From NCBI GenBank assembly GCA_022577435.1, contig JAKOON010000020.1, forward strand, positions 9,577,324-9,641,323: a stretch of DNA of 64,000 bases, read 5' to 3'. A model generated the notes under the pieces. It did not search any database and had not been told where the DNA came from. It saw nothing but the letters and a program-made list of their open reading frames with translations. Below are positions 24,803 to 37,000 of the stretch, piece by piece (position 1 is the stretch's first letter; each line of letters starts with the position of its first letter). Source of the DNA: Embiotoca jacksoni (lineage: Eukaryota > Chordata > Actinopteri > Embiotocidae). The position numbers were made by a program, and so were the translations under genes.

Positions 24803-27800
24803 TCAGACAGAGCAGAGGGTGAGAAGGAGGCCCATCAGAAGGAGCAGCAGGCTGGGGTGGACTGCTCCAGCGAGGTTGGGGAGTGTGCAGTTCTCGTAGG
24901 GCTCAAGACAGGCAGCGTAGGCCATGACATGTGCAATGTAGCTCTGCTCCTGGACCCCGTGGAAAAGGTGTGACATGGGACCTTTGGCAAAGATGGCTAC
25001 ATCCTCTATGCCGTGGGTCTCTGAGTCAAGAGGGACAGGAGCTTGTTGATGGTAGTCTTTTTGCGCTGTAGGAAAATGGGACAGAGGAGCATTGCAGTGT
25101 GTTAGCTATATCAGAGTTTTCTGACACATAAACCAACAAACTGCAAACCGCAGTTAGCACAGACAGAGGTTGTTAAAATGACGAGGACACATAACGATCA
25201 AATCATAAGATCAAATCCAATACAGCTAAACTGGAAACAATTGAATATCAAAAACTTTATAATGATTGTATTTATTGCAGAGCCATATCATTATTGATAT
25301 CCTTATATTATCGCAGTAGTGATCAGTCATAACATAAGTTAGACAGTCTATGATAAATTCAAGGAGTGGTCCAAGTTGTTGGACAGGGTAATAATATTAA
25401 TGTATTTTTTTTGTATTATATGTTGTTATGTATTCATGATTTGATAACATTTATGTTGGGATTAAAGAGGTCTTCTGTTTTTGATTGTAAAACGATCTAT
25501 GGTATCTGCTGTGTAAAGTTCCTGTCCAAACATTTATACTGCTGGTAAAGTGCTTACATTGTCATCCTTAAAAAATGCTATCATCATTTTGGACGTGTTG
25601 CCATTTTTTCATCAAACTGAGTTTCTGTGACAGTAAACCGATAGATTCAGTTATTTGTGCCTGTACAGTAGATATTGTGTCACACCACAAGATGGAGCTA
25701 TTCTTCCTCAAAAAGGGTATCAATGATCGCTTACATGAAATCGTCTCATTCACATCTGGGCGTGTTCCATTCACAATCTGGTATCCTGGTCCATTACCAT
25801 ACAAAGCAGTGGTAAAGTGCTTGTTGTCTTCAGCCAGTTCACGAGACACTCCTGTAAATCACAGTAATGATCATGTAATATTGTTTTATTAAAAAGTTAA
25901 CATCATTGGATGTTTGTTCAAACATCAGATTATATTAACTTTTTTTTTATTACAAATTCTCTCGGTTTAGATCAAATGATTTTTTTCCAAAAGTGCATTT
26001 TACCTAGAACTGAGTTCCCTCTGGCAGAATAACCTCCAAAAGAGAAGACATGGGAGTGGTCAGCAGTGACAACAGACAGAGTGTCCAGTTCATTGGTGAG
26101 CTCAGCTGCTCGCCCGATTGCTCGATCAAACTCCACAGCTTCATAGAGAGCCTTTTTGGCTGTCCCTCCGTGGTGGCCATGATCGATTCTCCCTCTTAAA
26201 GTCCATAAGAAATACATTGACATATAAGCATCACTAGTACATTTCTCTAATGAATAATAATATTGTCCATTGAAGGGGCTTGGATTTGCAAGGTGTTCTC
26301 AGTTTTGTTGTATATTTCATTTTATACAAAATATTATTGCATGTATTGAAATTTTACAATGAACTAACCAATTAATGATCATGCAACTCCAACGTGTCTA
26401 ACTAAGATGGTACATTTTCAAAATAAGATATCCACTATTTGATGAGCTAATAATCCCAAAAGAATGATCAGTGGTGTCACTGCTACTTGGTGTCTAAATT
26501 AATCACCACTCAGCTGATCCCTGAATCTCTGATAAGTGTGTTTGGTGCAAGCTTAACATCTTTGCGTTTAACTTGTGGTGCCAATGTGCCAATGAGTCAG
26601 TGTTTATATAAACATAACTGATCATATAAAAGGTTATTTCAAAAGCTGACCTTTGATTTGACATTCATTGGATTGTTCACTGTCTGGGAAAGACATGCAG
26701 ACAGAAATACTTATCTTCTACAAAGAGGAAAAATCCTTTGGGGTTCTTTCTGAGAATCTTAATTGCTTTCTCTGTCATCTCTGTAAGGGAGGGGTCCGTG
26801 GCCGGATTACGTTCCAACTCGTAGCGGCAGTCTTTGGGCTCAAACAGACCTGAATGGAGAAAGATGTTGCAGGCCTCACTTTTCCCAGCGAACAAATGCC
26901 ATGTGTAAAAATATGTAAGCTTTTCTGTGAAAAATATTATTTTCTAATTATATATAAACTGCAAATCCACATTGTAAAAGAATAAAAGCAGCCCATTCTT
27001 CTTACTCAGATTAGGTGGTTATTTAAGCACAAACATAAAGGTTTTACTTGATTATTAAAAACATATTGTGATTATAAAAGTTGTCAATATTTATCCAGAA
27101 GCTGAGAGGTTTTAGATCTCTCTTGAAATTTGGAAGATACTTTTCAGTATTCAGAGCACCAAACTCTTGACAGTGTTTATAGACTTTGTTCTAAATATGG
27201 GGTGATTGTAACTGGTGAACTGAACAGTTCTTCTTACCCATCAGGAAGTCTGTTTTTTCAGACTTGACAGCATCAAATTCTGCTTTGTTCCAAACATATT
27301 CGGCTCTCTGCAGGCAACAATGAACAATGACAAACAAATGGGCAAAGTTAGAAATAATTAATGCTGATGTATGACAGTGAGGGAGAATGAGTGACAATAA
27401 TATTATTATACATACTCAAACTTGAAACCACTGAATACACTTGTGGCAGATACCATTTACCTTTTTGTTCTTTAACCACTCCAAAGCAAGATTTTTTCCA
27501 TCATCTCGGTCTCCTGTCACTTTTGGATACTCTGGGTCTTGCATGGTTTTGGGAAACATATACTGACGACCTCCACCAAGAATGACCTGCGTGGAGAGAT
27601 GTGAGGTGAGAGACATACAATTTCAACCATTTCTATTCATACTCTTACACTGTCAGCTTCTAGCAAATCTTCTGATCCAGTGTGATCCTACTATGCTCTT
27701 CAACTGCCCTTTTGATTTACACTGCATGTCTGTGAAACACTAACAGCTACGGAATGAGAGATTTATTTGTAGAGAACTCCTGTGGTAGTGTGTTTTCTGT

Positions 27801-30800
27801 CAGGTCTCAGACTATAGAAAAATGTGAAGTAGCAGCGAAATCACAAAAACTAGACTTGGTGTTTGGCCTTGAAGACATGTCACCACTTATCAAAGAGATG
27901 TTATCAGGTTTACTGACTACTGAGACAATAGCCAGACCTTTTGCTTTTTTATTGCGTCTTTGTGGGAGTTCTTAGACGTTTTGCTTCAGAAATACCTTCA
28001 TATTAAGACTTACATCTATCTCTGTGTTGTTAACCAGCTGGTAGGCGATATCAGTGCAGCCATTTTGTTTCGCCTCGGGGGTGAGATAAGAGTCAGCATA
28101 CCAGCCGCGGTTGGCAGAGTGAGCGTAGCTCGCAGCTGGGGAGGCGTGCTGCACTCTAGTTGTAGTTACAATTCCCACAGATTTTCCTAAAACACACAAA
28201 TCTTTATTATTTTATACTGGAATCCGTGTTTTCTAATGCCTGGTTAAGCTCTCAATACATCTCAAATGTATCTAGTTTTTTTATTTAATATTTTGTCGTG
28301 AATCAACTAAACATGCAGAAGTATTTTCATTCTATTCCAGAGCCAAATAGTGAGCCAATACTGTTAACTGCAACCTGATTAAAAAAAAAACTATTTCAGT
28401 AATTATGTGCCCTAAAAATTCATTTCGCTGTATTTCATAACATTCAGCAACTGCACTGCACAAATAATATTGTAAGCTTTGTGGATGTGGGCCTACCTGC
28501 TTGCTTGGCACGGTGCAGAATAGATGTGACTTCATTCCCATAGGTAGTACGACAGTTGTGCCTTTGGGTGGTAGCAGTGACACCCACGGTGCCATAGTTG
28601 GCTTTAACACCACATAAGTACGCTGTTGCTGTGCCAGCACTGTCTGGCATCTGCTGGTCCACATTGTACGTCTGAAGGGGCCAAAAACAATCACACAATT
28701 TAACATCACCATTTATCTCAGGTATTTCCTCAGCTTTCACAAGCCTTTCTCTCTTGAGTGTGTCAGCCTTAGTAAGCTGAACATTAGTAAGTAAGTCGTT
28801 GCCTATTGAATTGGGCGGCAAAGCAGGATCAAATTCCGCTTTGTAAATGTTGCAGCAGTAATGAACTTTGTGCCTCCTAACTCGAACCTGACCTTAAGTT
28901 ATTCTAAGCGTCCACTCTCGTACACAGTCTATGTCACAGATTGACCGACTTGGTTCAAGTAATCTGCATGTCACTTCCCCACACTCCTATCGAATAAAGG
29001 CAAAAAATCCCCACAAAAATAAGCTTCTAAAAGAGAAAGTTAAGATTTGCAATAAAAGTGTGAGGTAAAATAGAGGTTGAAAATACTTTAAAAATTCAAA
29101 TAAAAATATTTTGTTTTTAAATACTTTAATGTTGTGGGATGCTTTTATTCCGCTAAAGCAATAAATATGTGACATTTCATAATTAGGTGTATTAGCTAGT
29201 AATAGTAGTATTAGCTGTGTTTCATGGCATGTCTGTATTTTACAGTAATATTGGTCATTATTATTTTATGATAAAAGTAGCATAAAAGAATGTGTGGAAT
29301 CTTTGAACAGTTAAAACACATTCCTACTAAGCAGTCTGAATGTGATGCTCAAAGTGGGCTGACCTTAGACAGTGCCAGGTGAGGAAAGGTATCCATGACC
29401 AGACTAGTCTCCTCCCCAGATTGTCCGGCCAACTGGCCTTTGAGGATCCGGGCAGCAGTCACTGTTGGTACCCCCATACCTGAAAGTAGAGTAGATAACA
29501 TCAGCCGGGGAGGCACGGGGCTGCCATTGTGTTCTATGAACCTCATAATGCTCAGCTGATGTGAGAGTTTGAAGGGGAGTAAAATACATCCAAGTTATTT
29601 ACAGTCACCCATGGTTGAAGATATGCAAAGCAAAATACAGTGTTATTTATTTTCCCCGACACACTTTTGTGTATTTCTGGAAAAATCCAGGGTTGCTTGT
29701 CTTGTCTTCATATTACAGAATCAGATTCGGTGATGTATTTGATAGTTATGCATCTGTGCTGTTTACGGATTGTCTGTCCATCCGTCTCATGCTGGTGAAT
29801 CAATCAGGAATGCCCCGAAGGAATTTCTTCAAATTTGGAACAAACATTCACCGGGTTCCAAGGATGAACTGATTAGAATTTGGTGGTCAAAAGTCACTGT
29901 GACCTCACAAAACAAATGCGTGGTTACAACTCAATAATTCATACGCTAAGTACAACAAAATGTCACACAAATGTCTAGTAAGATAAATGTATGAAGTCCT
30001 CACATTTTAATATATGTAAAAGGTCAAAGGTGGCTTTGTGATTGACCTTTTTTGGTGTTAAAATCCATTAAAGATCCATAAAGGAAATTGCTACACATGC
30101 AGTGTAGACTGTGGTCTGGCTTCAGTTCATTTTGTTAGAGTTGGCTCTCCAAGCAGGTGATCAAATATCAACGTTCATCTCCTTCAACCCATAAACCCAT
30201 GATCTTTTGGGGTCAAAAAGAGCATTTGGCTTAGAGTGCAGTCTCACTCTTTTCTTGGTTAACACCACAATGATGACGAGACTCACTCTTTTGAGCTCCA
30301 ATGGCCTCTTTTCACCTGAATAAATGAACTGAGGTAGAGGGTGAAATACTTGGCAATTTAAAGAAACCACTTAAATAGGAATAGGAAGAAAAATGAAGAC
30401 TCACCATCCCCCAAGAAGAGGATGAGGTTCTTGGCTTTGTGCAGATTTGGCTGAATATTCAGGGCAGTGTGAAGTGACTGCTTCCCTTTGTTGTTCCAGT
30501 AGTCAGCATGAAGCTCTTCCTCTGTTCCAAGACAAAGGCAACATGATGGTGCCATCCACAACCTTATATACACAACTCATATAGGTGAAGCTTTTTTTGT
30601 AAGAATAAAGGTACATACTCATCAGTTCTAGCATTATGGACATCAAAAGAGAATTATACTAATAAAAGGACAATGAGAAAAAAAAAAATCAAATAATATT
30701 AGAATAAAGACACACAACAAAATACAAACTAATGACATGAGGTTGATCTTGTGACCTTGTGCAGTCATTACATTAAATTGTAAGCATTTTTTCACACTGT

Positions 30801-31125
30801 TTTGTGTGTAAAGGAATGGTATAATACATTTGATATTGTTACGCATTCCTTTTTTATGTAAATTATTTTTTAGAGCAGGTACATTTTCCTGCAGCCTCAA
30901 AAGAGTTTGTGTAATTTTCTCTTTACTAAGGGAATAATATAATAATATGTAACTTTTTGTATTTTTTTTCTTACAAAAATTCAAAGCTAATACGATCATA
31001 TTTGCATTAAGTGTCTTTACATTGTCCTTGAAATGTAACAACAACTTACCTTGAATGCACAAAGTCCATTGCACAGAGATGAAAATCAATAATCCCGTAA
31101 AGATGAGCTTGTGTTTGCTGGCCAT
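24803..31125 (-). CDS. alpi: Alkaline phosphatase, intestinal type (copy A)
   Basis: Eleven coding exons, minus strand: 31125-31050, 30521-30405, 29479-29364, 28671-28497, 28186-28014, 27586-27461, 27307-27238, 26849-26715, 26195-26004, 25851-25735, 25065-24803; 519 residues in one consistent frame. Residues 1-24 form a signal peptide (ASKHKLIFTGLLIFIS core). Active-site motifs: LFLGDGMG (Asp64), DSAGTATAY (nucleophile Ser114), VQHASP, NRGWYAD, VEGGRIDHGHH (about 328-338), TADHSHVFSFGG, and ETHG near the C-terminus. A hydrophobic tail (HPSLLLLLMGLLLTLCSV) suggests a GPI anchor. Known role: a Zn/Mg ectoenzyme that hydrolyses phosphate monoesters at the cell surface (gut brush border). The sequence is closer to ALPI than ALPL (VQHASP, LMGLFEPKD). 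Oddities: GIED replaces the usual GGED after the ETH histidine, and intron 8 is not GT-AG. It lies head-to-tail with copy B. Confidence 0.92.
25007..25009 (-). other. alpi: Substitution beside the Zn-ligand histidine in copy A
   Basis: The codon ATA gives Ile in ETHGIEDVAIF, where copy B and, from recall, vertebrate ALPs have Gly (ETHGGEDVA). The ligand His itself is intact. Confidence 0.8.
26196..26714 (-). other. alpi: Non-canonical AT-AA intron (intron 8, copy A)
   Basis: Exon 8 ends GTA GAA G at 26715, followed by ATAAGTATTT. Exon 9, aligned on GA GGG AGA ATC GAT CAT (26195 down), is preceded by ...GGACTTTAA. The phase then gives the invariant VEGGRIDHGHH. The intron is 519 nt and its termini are AT and AA. 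A GT-AG alternative exists (GT at 26710-26709, AG at 26197-26196 with the exon starting at AGGG), but it would insert one residue and give VEDKGRIDHG. The donor resembles a major-class donor with +1 G changed to A, not a U12 donor. Confidence 0.65.
29745..30065 (+). repeat. Teleost interspersed repeat, copy 1 (intron 2 of copy A)
   Basis: Phrases such as GGAATTTCTTCAAATTTGG, GAACTGATTAGAATTTGGTG and GTCACTGTGACCTCACAAAA match a long repeat I know from many fish genomes, and resemble 41900-42260. I recognise no open reading frame or TIR. The class is not determined. Confidence 0.7.
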
Positions 31126-31217
31126 TCTGTTCACTATGTGAAATTAAAAAAAAAAAAAAAAGCATAAACTTAGTACAGTAGCATTTGTCTGCACTCTGAG
31201 GTCCCTTTACAGCTGCA

Positions 31218-31236
31218 GCCTGGGAGCAAAGGGCAC
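31218..31236. promoter_or_regulatory. HNF4/DR1-like motif upstream of copy A
   Basis: GGGAGCAAAGGGCACATGG contains AGCAAAGGGCA, close to the HNF4 direct-repeat core (RGGNCAAAGKNCA). It lies about 95-110 bases upstream of the ATG. HNF4A is a known driver of enterocyte genes, so the site is plausible for an intestinal phosphatase, but this rests on one motif. Confidence 0.25.
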
Positions 31237-32338
31237 ATGGGGTGTGAACATGAAGTTATGTACACCACACACATGCGCACATACAGACACACATAGAAGA
31301 GGGGACGAGGCATTAAACTGCACATTGGCATTTGAAAAGTATACAACAGGATCTAAAAATGGTGTGCAGTAACCAAGTACAGTATGTGGGGTGTTATTAA
31401 TAAGGCGAGATATGACAGGAGTGTTTGTAGTTCACTTTGTTAAGTATTACACGATAACAGTATACAGTTGTGTGGATGGTACATTTTTTGGCAAATAGAG
31501 TGAACATTTTGCAAGGTTTTCTCACAACAGCTGCAGTTATCATGCCTAACAGCTAATTTCAACTCTCATCGCATATCTTGACGTCCCTTTGCACACAACA
31601 GTCACATCAGACTTGTTACAAAATTTTGCTATATTATCATATGTTGTTTTCCTCACTAGAGATCATAAAAAAATGTTGTTTTAATATGTTTTGTTATTGG
31701 TACATTGGACGGAAATGCTACATTCTTCTTGACTTTGTTCTGAAGTAAGTCTGTTACAGTGCAAAGTTTGCCACAGCAATTTGGACATTTGATCAAGTTT
31801 CTGATTTATTAATCTTGATTGTGAGCCCTTATTTATCTTTTTATTGTTGTGTTTATTAGATTCAAATCTGTTTAAGTACAAGCACACCCATAATTCAAAA
31901 TGCTTCCTGTTGAATGTTAACCAGCAGGTCACTATTGTCTTATAGCCACTATAAATCATAACATAATGGTAACGATGATGTTAACTTGTATTGCATTATT
32001 GTAGATCTGTAGAGCTTATGTTTAACCCGACCACAATTGAGCCAGCATTCACTTCATTAAACCAGTTGTCTAACATTGTTGCAGAATTGACTGATGACAT
32101 GTGAGTCTGTGTGTGTTCAGGTGGGTCTGACTGTACCTCTGTGTAGTGTTTTTGCAGTGTGGTTTAAAAGCCTCAGTACTTCAAACTTGACTGACCGTTG
32201 TGGTTCAGACGGGGTCTAATAGTTTTTTGTCAGTATCAGCATTTGGACGTTTTACAGCAAATGATTTTAGAAGAACTGGTGGACTTCTGACGGAGTCAGT
32301 GGAGTGCACATTGTCATTGTTAAAATGACATTCATCGG

Positions 32339-32344
32339 GGGTGT

Positions 32345-32375
<31 letters not shown>

Positions 32376-32378
32376 GGG
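32339..32378. repeat. (TG)n followed by 20 G
   Basis: Read directly: GT repeats end at 32358 and run straight into G at 32359-32378. The G run has quadruplex potential and the TG run Z-DNA potential. Confidence 0.95.
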
Positions 32379-34020
32379 TAAAGTAAATAAATACTGCTGA
32401 AATAGCCACAGCATTTCACAGATTGTTTTGCAGGAAGACAGACTGGCAAATCTTCAAAAGGACAATGTCAGTTTTATGTGACTAGAAATGTTTTCTTGAA
32501 TGTTTGTTTCTGAGTGACATTGTGATAAACTGACAAACTGCTCACAACGCTAACAACAACCTTGTATAAACTGTGTGACTGTAATACAATGGAAGGTGTG
32601 TCATTTTTGCACTTTGCTTTTACTTGCTGCCAGTACAATCGATGTATGAAAACTTTCATTACTTGATTGCTTTTGCTTCGATGTATTTTCATGTGGCAAT
32701 TTGTTTTAATTTCCAGTTCTGGAAACACAAAGTCATGTGTTAATACTTCTTCTGTGTGTACTTATATGACACACCGTAGTTTCACTCTGGCTGACTATAA
32801 TAATTGGCCTACTATTTTTCACCTTGTTTTAAATGGTTTAACTATAAATGTTTACATTTGACAAAAATGTGCCATGCCACTTTTGTTATGTTTTTCCATA
32901 GATATTAGCAAGACCTATCCTGATTAACACCTTCAATATCAGCTCCTTTTGAGGTTATCTTTATGAAACTCAGAGACCGATAAAATAAAGTGTTATGTTA
33001 AAGTAACTGTGATGAAATGAACTGGAGAATAGACTAAAAAGAAAACCAGATTTTTTTTTTATGCTCTCATACACTTGCAGAAAAAACTGTATAAAAATAC
33101 ATGTAAAATTTTCTTACAAAATACATTCATATACAATCCAAGTGGATTACATCAAGTGATACACAATTCAGCAAAGACCATGTACGATTAGAAACCAATG
33201 AGGTCGATTTGCATACTTGATAAAAATAAAAATAAAAAAAAAGCTACATATTTTCGACTCCTGAAAGACCCAAAAAGATGAACAGCATCTTTATGAGTTC
33301 TTGAAAAGTCTGTTGGTGTTGCAGCTCGGCATGGCATGATGGAAGCGATCGAAATCCACATTTCTGCTACCATCATAGAAATTTTTTTTTACCATCTGGA
33401 CGGTGACAAGCTGTGTCCTGCCTATCTGTCCAAAAGTTGAACAATGACCCTCAGCCTGCTTGTGTGTTTCAAGTTATTCTGGGCAAACCCTCAGATTAAT
33501 GTGTAAATAGTAAATTACAGCTCATTGTGAGCTTTGCTAGCAGTGATTGTATTTAATTTGTGAATGCAAGGCAAAACTGGAATGAAATGACTTGTTAGTG
33601 CAGGTTAGTCACATTGCAAGTATAAGTTGGAAATAGTTTAAATAAAAGATAGCAAGTATTGATGGTCTTGCAATGGAAACAATCGTAGGGTGTGTTTCCT
33701 GAATTACTGTTCATGCTGTCATATTTGCATGTGCACAAGCCTGCACTACCTGCCTTTTAGTATGACCCTGAAAAGAGTTAACACAAGCATGTTTAAGCCT
33801 GCATCCATGTTATGTACAAGTGCATGTCAATAGTTGAGTGATGTATTTTTCGGTCAACAAATACAGTACCGTGTACGTTAATCCCTGCATTACATTTTGC
33901 CAGCCTGTGCGCATACAGTACAAATGTGTGCATGTGCTCTGTGTTTAGTGCATAGTCTGTATTGCTGCATGCGTACAATGCAATCGTGTGACTGTGTGTT
34001 GATATGTATGTGTTTGGGGG

Positions 34021-37000
34021 TCATCTGATCAACCAAAGGAGGCCAAGCAGGCCAAGCATTAGGTTGAGAGGTGTGTTCACACGCCCAGTGGAGGAACGAC
34101 TGTGAGGGTGAGGAGGGCAGTTCGTGTAGGGCTCCAGACAAGCAGCATAGGCCATGACGTGGGCCACATAGTTCTGCTCCTTCACCCCGTGGAACAGGTG
34201 AGCCATTGGACCTTTGGCATAAATCGCTACATCTTCTCCACCATGTGTCTCAGCATCTAATGGGACGGCAGCCTGCTGCATGTACTCCTCATCATCTGGA
34301 CAGAAACAAGTAGAGCACAGAAGTGTGTCACCAAACAATGTTTATGCCTTTGAGGCAATGCCACCACCTTCACTGTAGTTTTTTTTTTTTTTTTTCAATG
34401 TGACTGTGTCACCTTCAGTAATCTATTCACTGAGACGCTGGACTATAAAAATGAAGTCTATTTTACTAAAAATTATTTTAGCACTGCTGTTTTCAAAACC
34501 CAGAATGTAATTTAAGTCCCTGAAATTACAGCAAACTTTCTGAAATGAAACAAACAATGCTGGAAAACAAGTGTAATAAAGTATTTTAGTATCTTTGGTG
34601 TGCTCTATACAAAGGGTCATTATGCAGTATTGTAAATAGATTGTTGCAAAAATCAGTTGGAAACCTGTATTTTCTTTTACCATTACTTTTCTAAAGATTG
34701 CAATATTATTTTGGCTTCATAGTCTTCATCAGGATATAGATGCTGAGTTTTGCAGTGCTTCATATTTTTCCAGATGGATAGGTTACATATTATTTTGAAA
34801 AATAAATCTTTCACTTGTAATTACACATTTACCCAAGGTGCCAGATGGGTTTCAAAAACACAAAATTGGGGATTTTAAAGGGTAATTCATCCCTAGGTAG
34901 AGGTCATTTTCTACACTCACGCAAGAACTACAGTGAATGATGCAGAACAAGAGGACGAGGAACTGGATCATTACTGTCCAATGTTCCACAAAGAAATACA
35001 AATAACCTTTTTAAGTACAGTACATGTAGAATATGAGGCCTGTGCAAAGAACAGAACAGATGGGATCATGAATACCATAAACATCATATTTCATGTTTTG
35101 CTTTCCAGAGAAAAACACAGACATGAGTCAGCTGTGACCACATCAGTTCAAGTTGTGTGCACACATCAGCACAGACGAGCGCTGCATCTGAAAGACATTA
35201 GTTTGTACTTACAATAATCCACCATTGTGATGTTCCCTCTGGTTCCATTTATATGGACATAACCGGGACCGTTAGCGTACAGGATGCTGGTGAAAGGCAT
35301 TTTGTCATCAGCTTTCTTTGGTGCCAGACCTGAATTACAAAGAAATATATGTTTTGGTCTTGTATTTTACATGAAGGTAAAATAAGCACATACACCTTAT
35401 AACTCTGAGGCCAATTCATTAAAAGTATTCAACATGCAAGTTAAATAGCCAAAATTATTTTTTTTCTTTATTATACAATCACCTACATGTATGAGTATCT
35501 GAAAACAAGATGGATAGGCAAGTTCCACCATTTTCCGCATACTAAAAATCCATTATTCACTTTGTTATTCTTACTCATTTTCACCCTCTGTGTAAATTAT
35601 ATGTTTGAGTATGACTTTAATCTGAACAGCATCCAAGTGTTGGTGCTCTGAATCGTACCAAAGATGGGATTCCCTCGAGGTGTGTTACCACCAAAGGTGA
35701 AGACATGAGAGTGGTCAGCAGTGACCACTGTCAGTGTATCAGACTCTCTCGTGAGCTGCGCCGCGCGTTGAATGGCACGGTCGAACATCACAGCTTCTGT
35801 CAGGGCTAGTTTGGCAATGCCATCATGGTGGCCATGATCAATTCTCCCTCGTAACAGAAGATAAAAGAAAAGGCACTTAAACCTTGCCCAAAACATATTA
35901 TATATATTTTTTTTAATTAAGAAATAAGTACACAATTTTGGATTGAAGGTTTTCCACATATACCTCAGTATACTTGGGCTTTATACAAGTTTTAAGATTC
36001 CATGGGTTATAAATTTCACTCAAAGCAAATATGACCATTTAAACAATTACATTTTCTAACATGCCAAATAAGAATATTCTTGCTGAGTTTTAAGATTAGA
36101 GAATTGTCGTAGCCTATAATACTCATCTTCCACAAACAGGAAGTATCCTTTGGGATTCTTCTTCAGGATTTGAATGGCCTTTTCTGTCATTTCCACAATG
36201 GATGGGTCGCGGGTGTTATTCCGGAAAACCTCAAATCTCATGTCCTTGGGCTCAAACAGACCTGGAACCGCAGACAAAAAGGAAGTAAGAAGTGTGATGT
36301 TTGTTCAGATGGTAGCATGTAAAAGATGCAGCAGCATGCAGACAGCAATGTTGAACTAAATCTAAATGGGATGCATAAAAGTACAGCTTGAGAGACGATA
36401 GATAAATTACTAGAGGACTAAAAGTCAAATGCAAGACTAATGCAGGAGGACTGAACAGTTAGAAACTACTAACTAATCTACTTACCTGGTTATCTGTGGC
36501 TACAAAGCTTTGCCTTCTCAATTATAATCCATGCTGCTTACGAGATCATGAAAACCATTACAAATTACTACATTTATTTATCCCCGCTTATTATATTCAC
36601 ATTTGCTATCTTAATTTATATATTTTTTTTAAAAGTTGGTAACAGTGTTGAGACATACCCTTTCAGGCAGCCATCTGACTGACTGAAAACCTACTTATAT
36701 CATGGTGACAATTTTAAGGAGCTAACTGCTAGCTTTTGGAAAAGCCTACTTTGTCTCTCTGGGATTCCTTATTTTAAGTATAAGAACACTTTCAAAAGCA
36801 GAAGGGATTTCAGACAGTACACATTCATTTCTAACATGAAAGCTGTATAAGTGTGCAAGATGATAAACATGATGACTCTGAGCTGTTGGCAGCTACACAC
36901 CTGTATTACTGTCATACACATGGTCATAGCCAGGAACGCACCCTTTGATTTTTTTTTGTATCACTGGCTGTGAAGATGAAAACACGAGTTTATTGGTCTC

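Larger units (their letters stand above)
31126..34020. other. Intergenic region between the two phosphatase genes
   Basis: No exon with alkaline phosphatase motifs is present. The stretch holds the 5' flank of copy A, a TG/poly-G tract (32339-32378) and the presumed 3' UTR of copy B. A minus-strand ATTAAA-type signal lies near 33551-33556. No TATA box was found close to the copy A start; just upstream on the minus strand, a T tract ending in TTTCACATAG could be an acceptor, so the 5' UTR may be spliced. Confidence 0.5.

Noticed and set aside
30643..31134. Long minus-strand frame extending the copy A signal peptide
   Set aside because: It runs through the exon 1 donor (CAAG|GTAAGTTG) into the intron. 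Family structure shows exon 1 ends at 31050.
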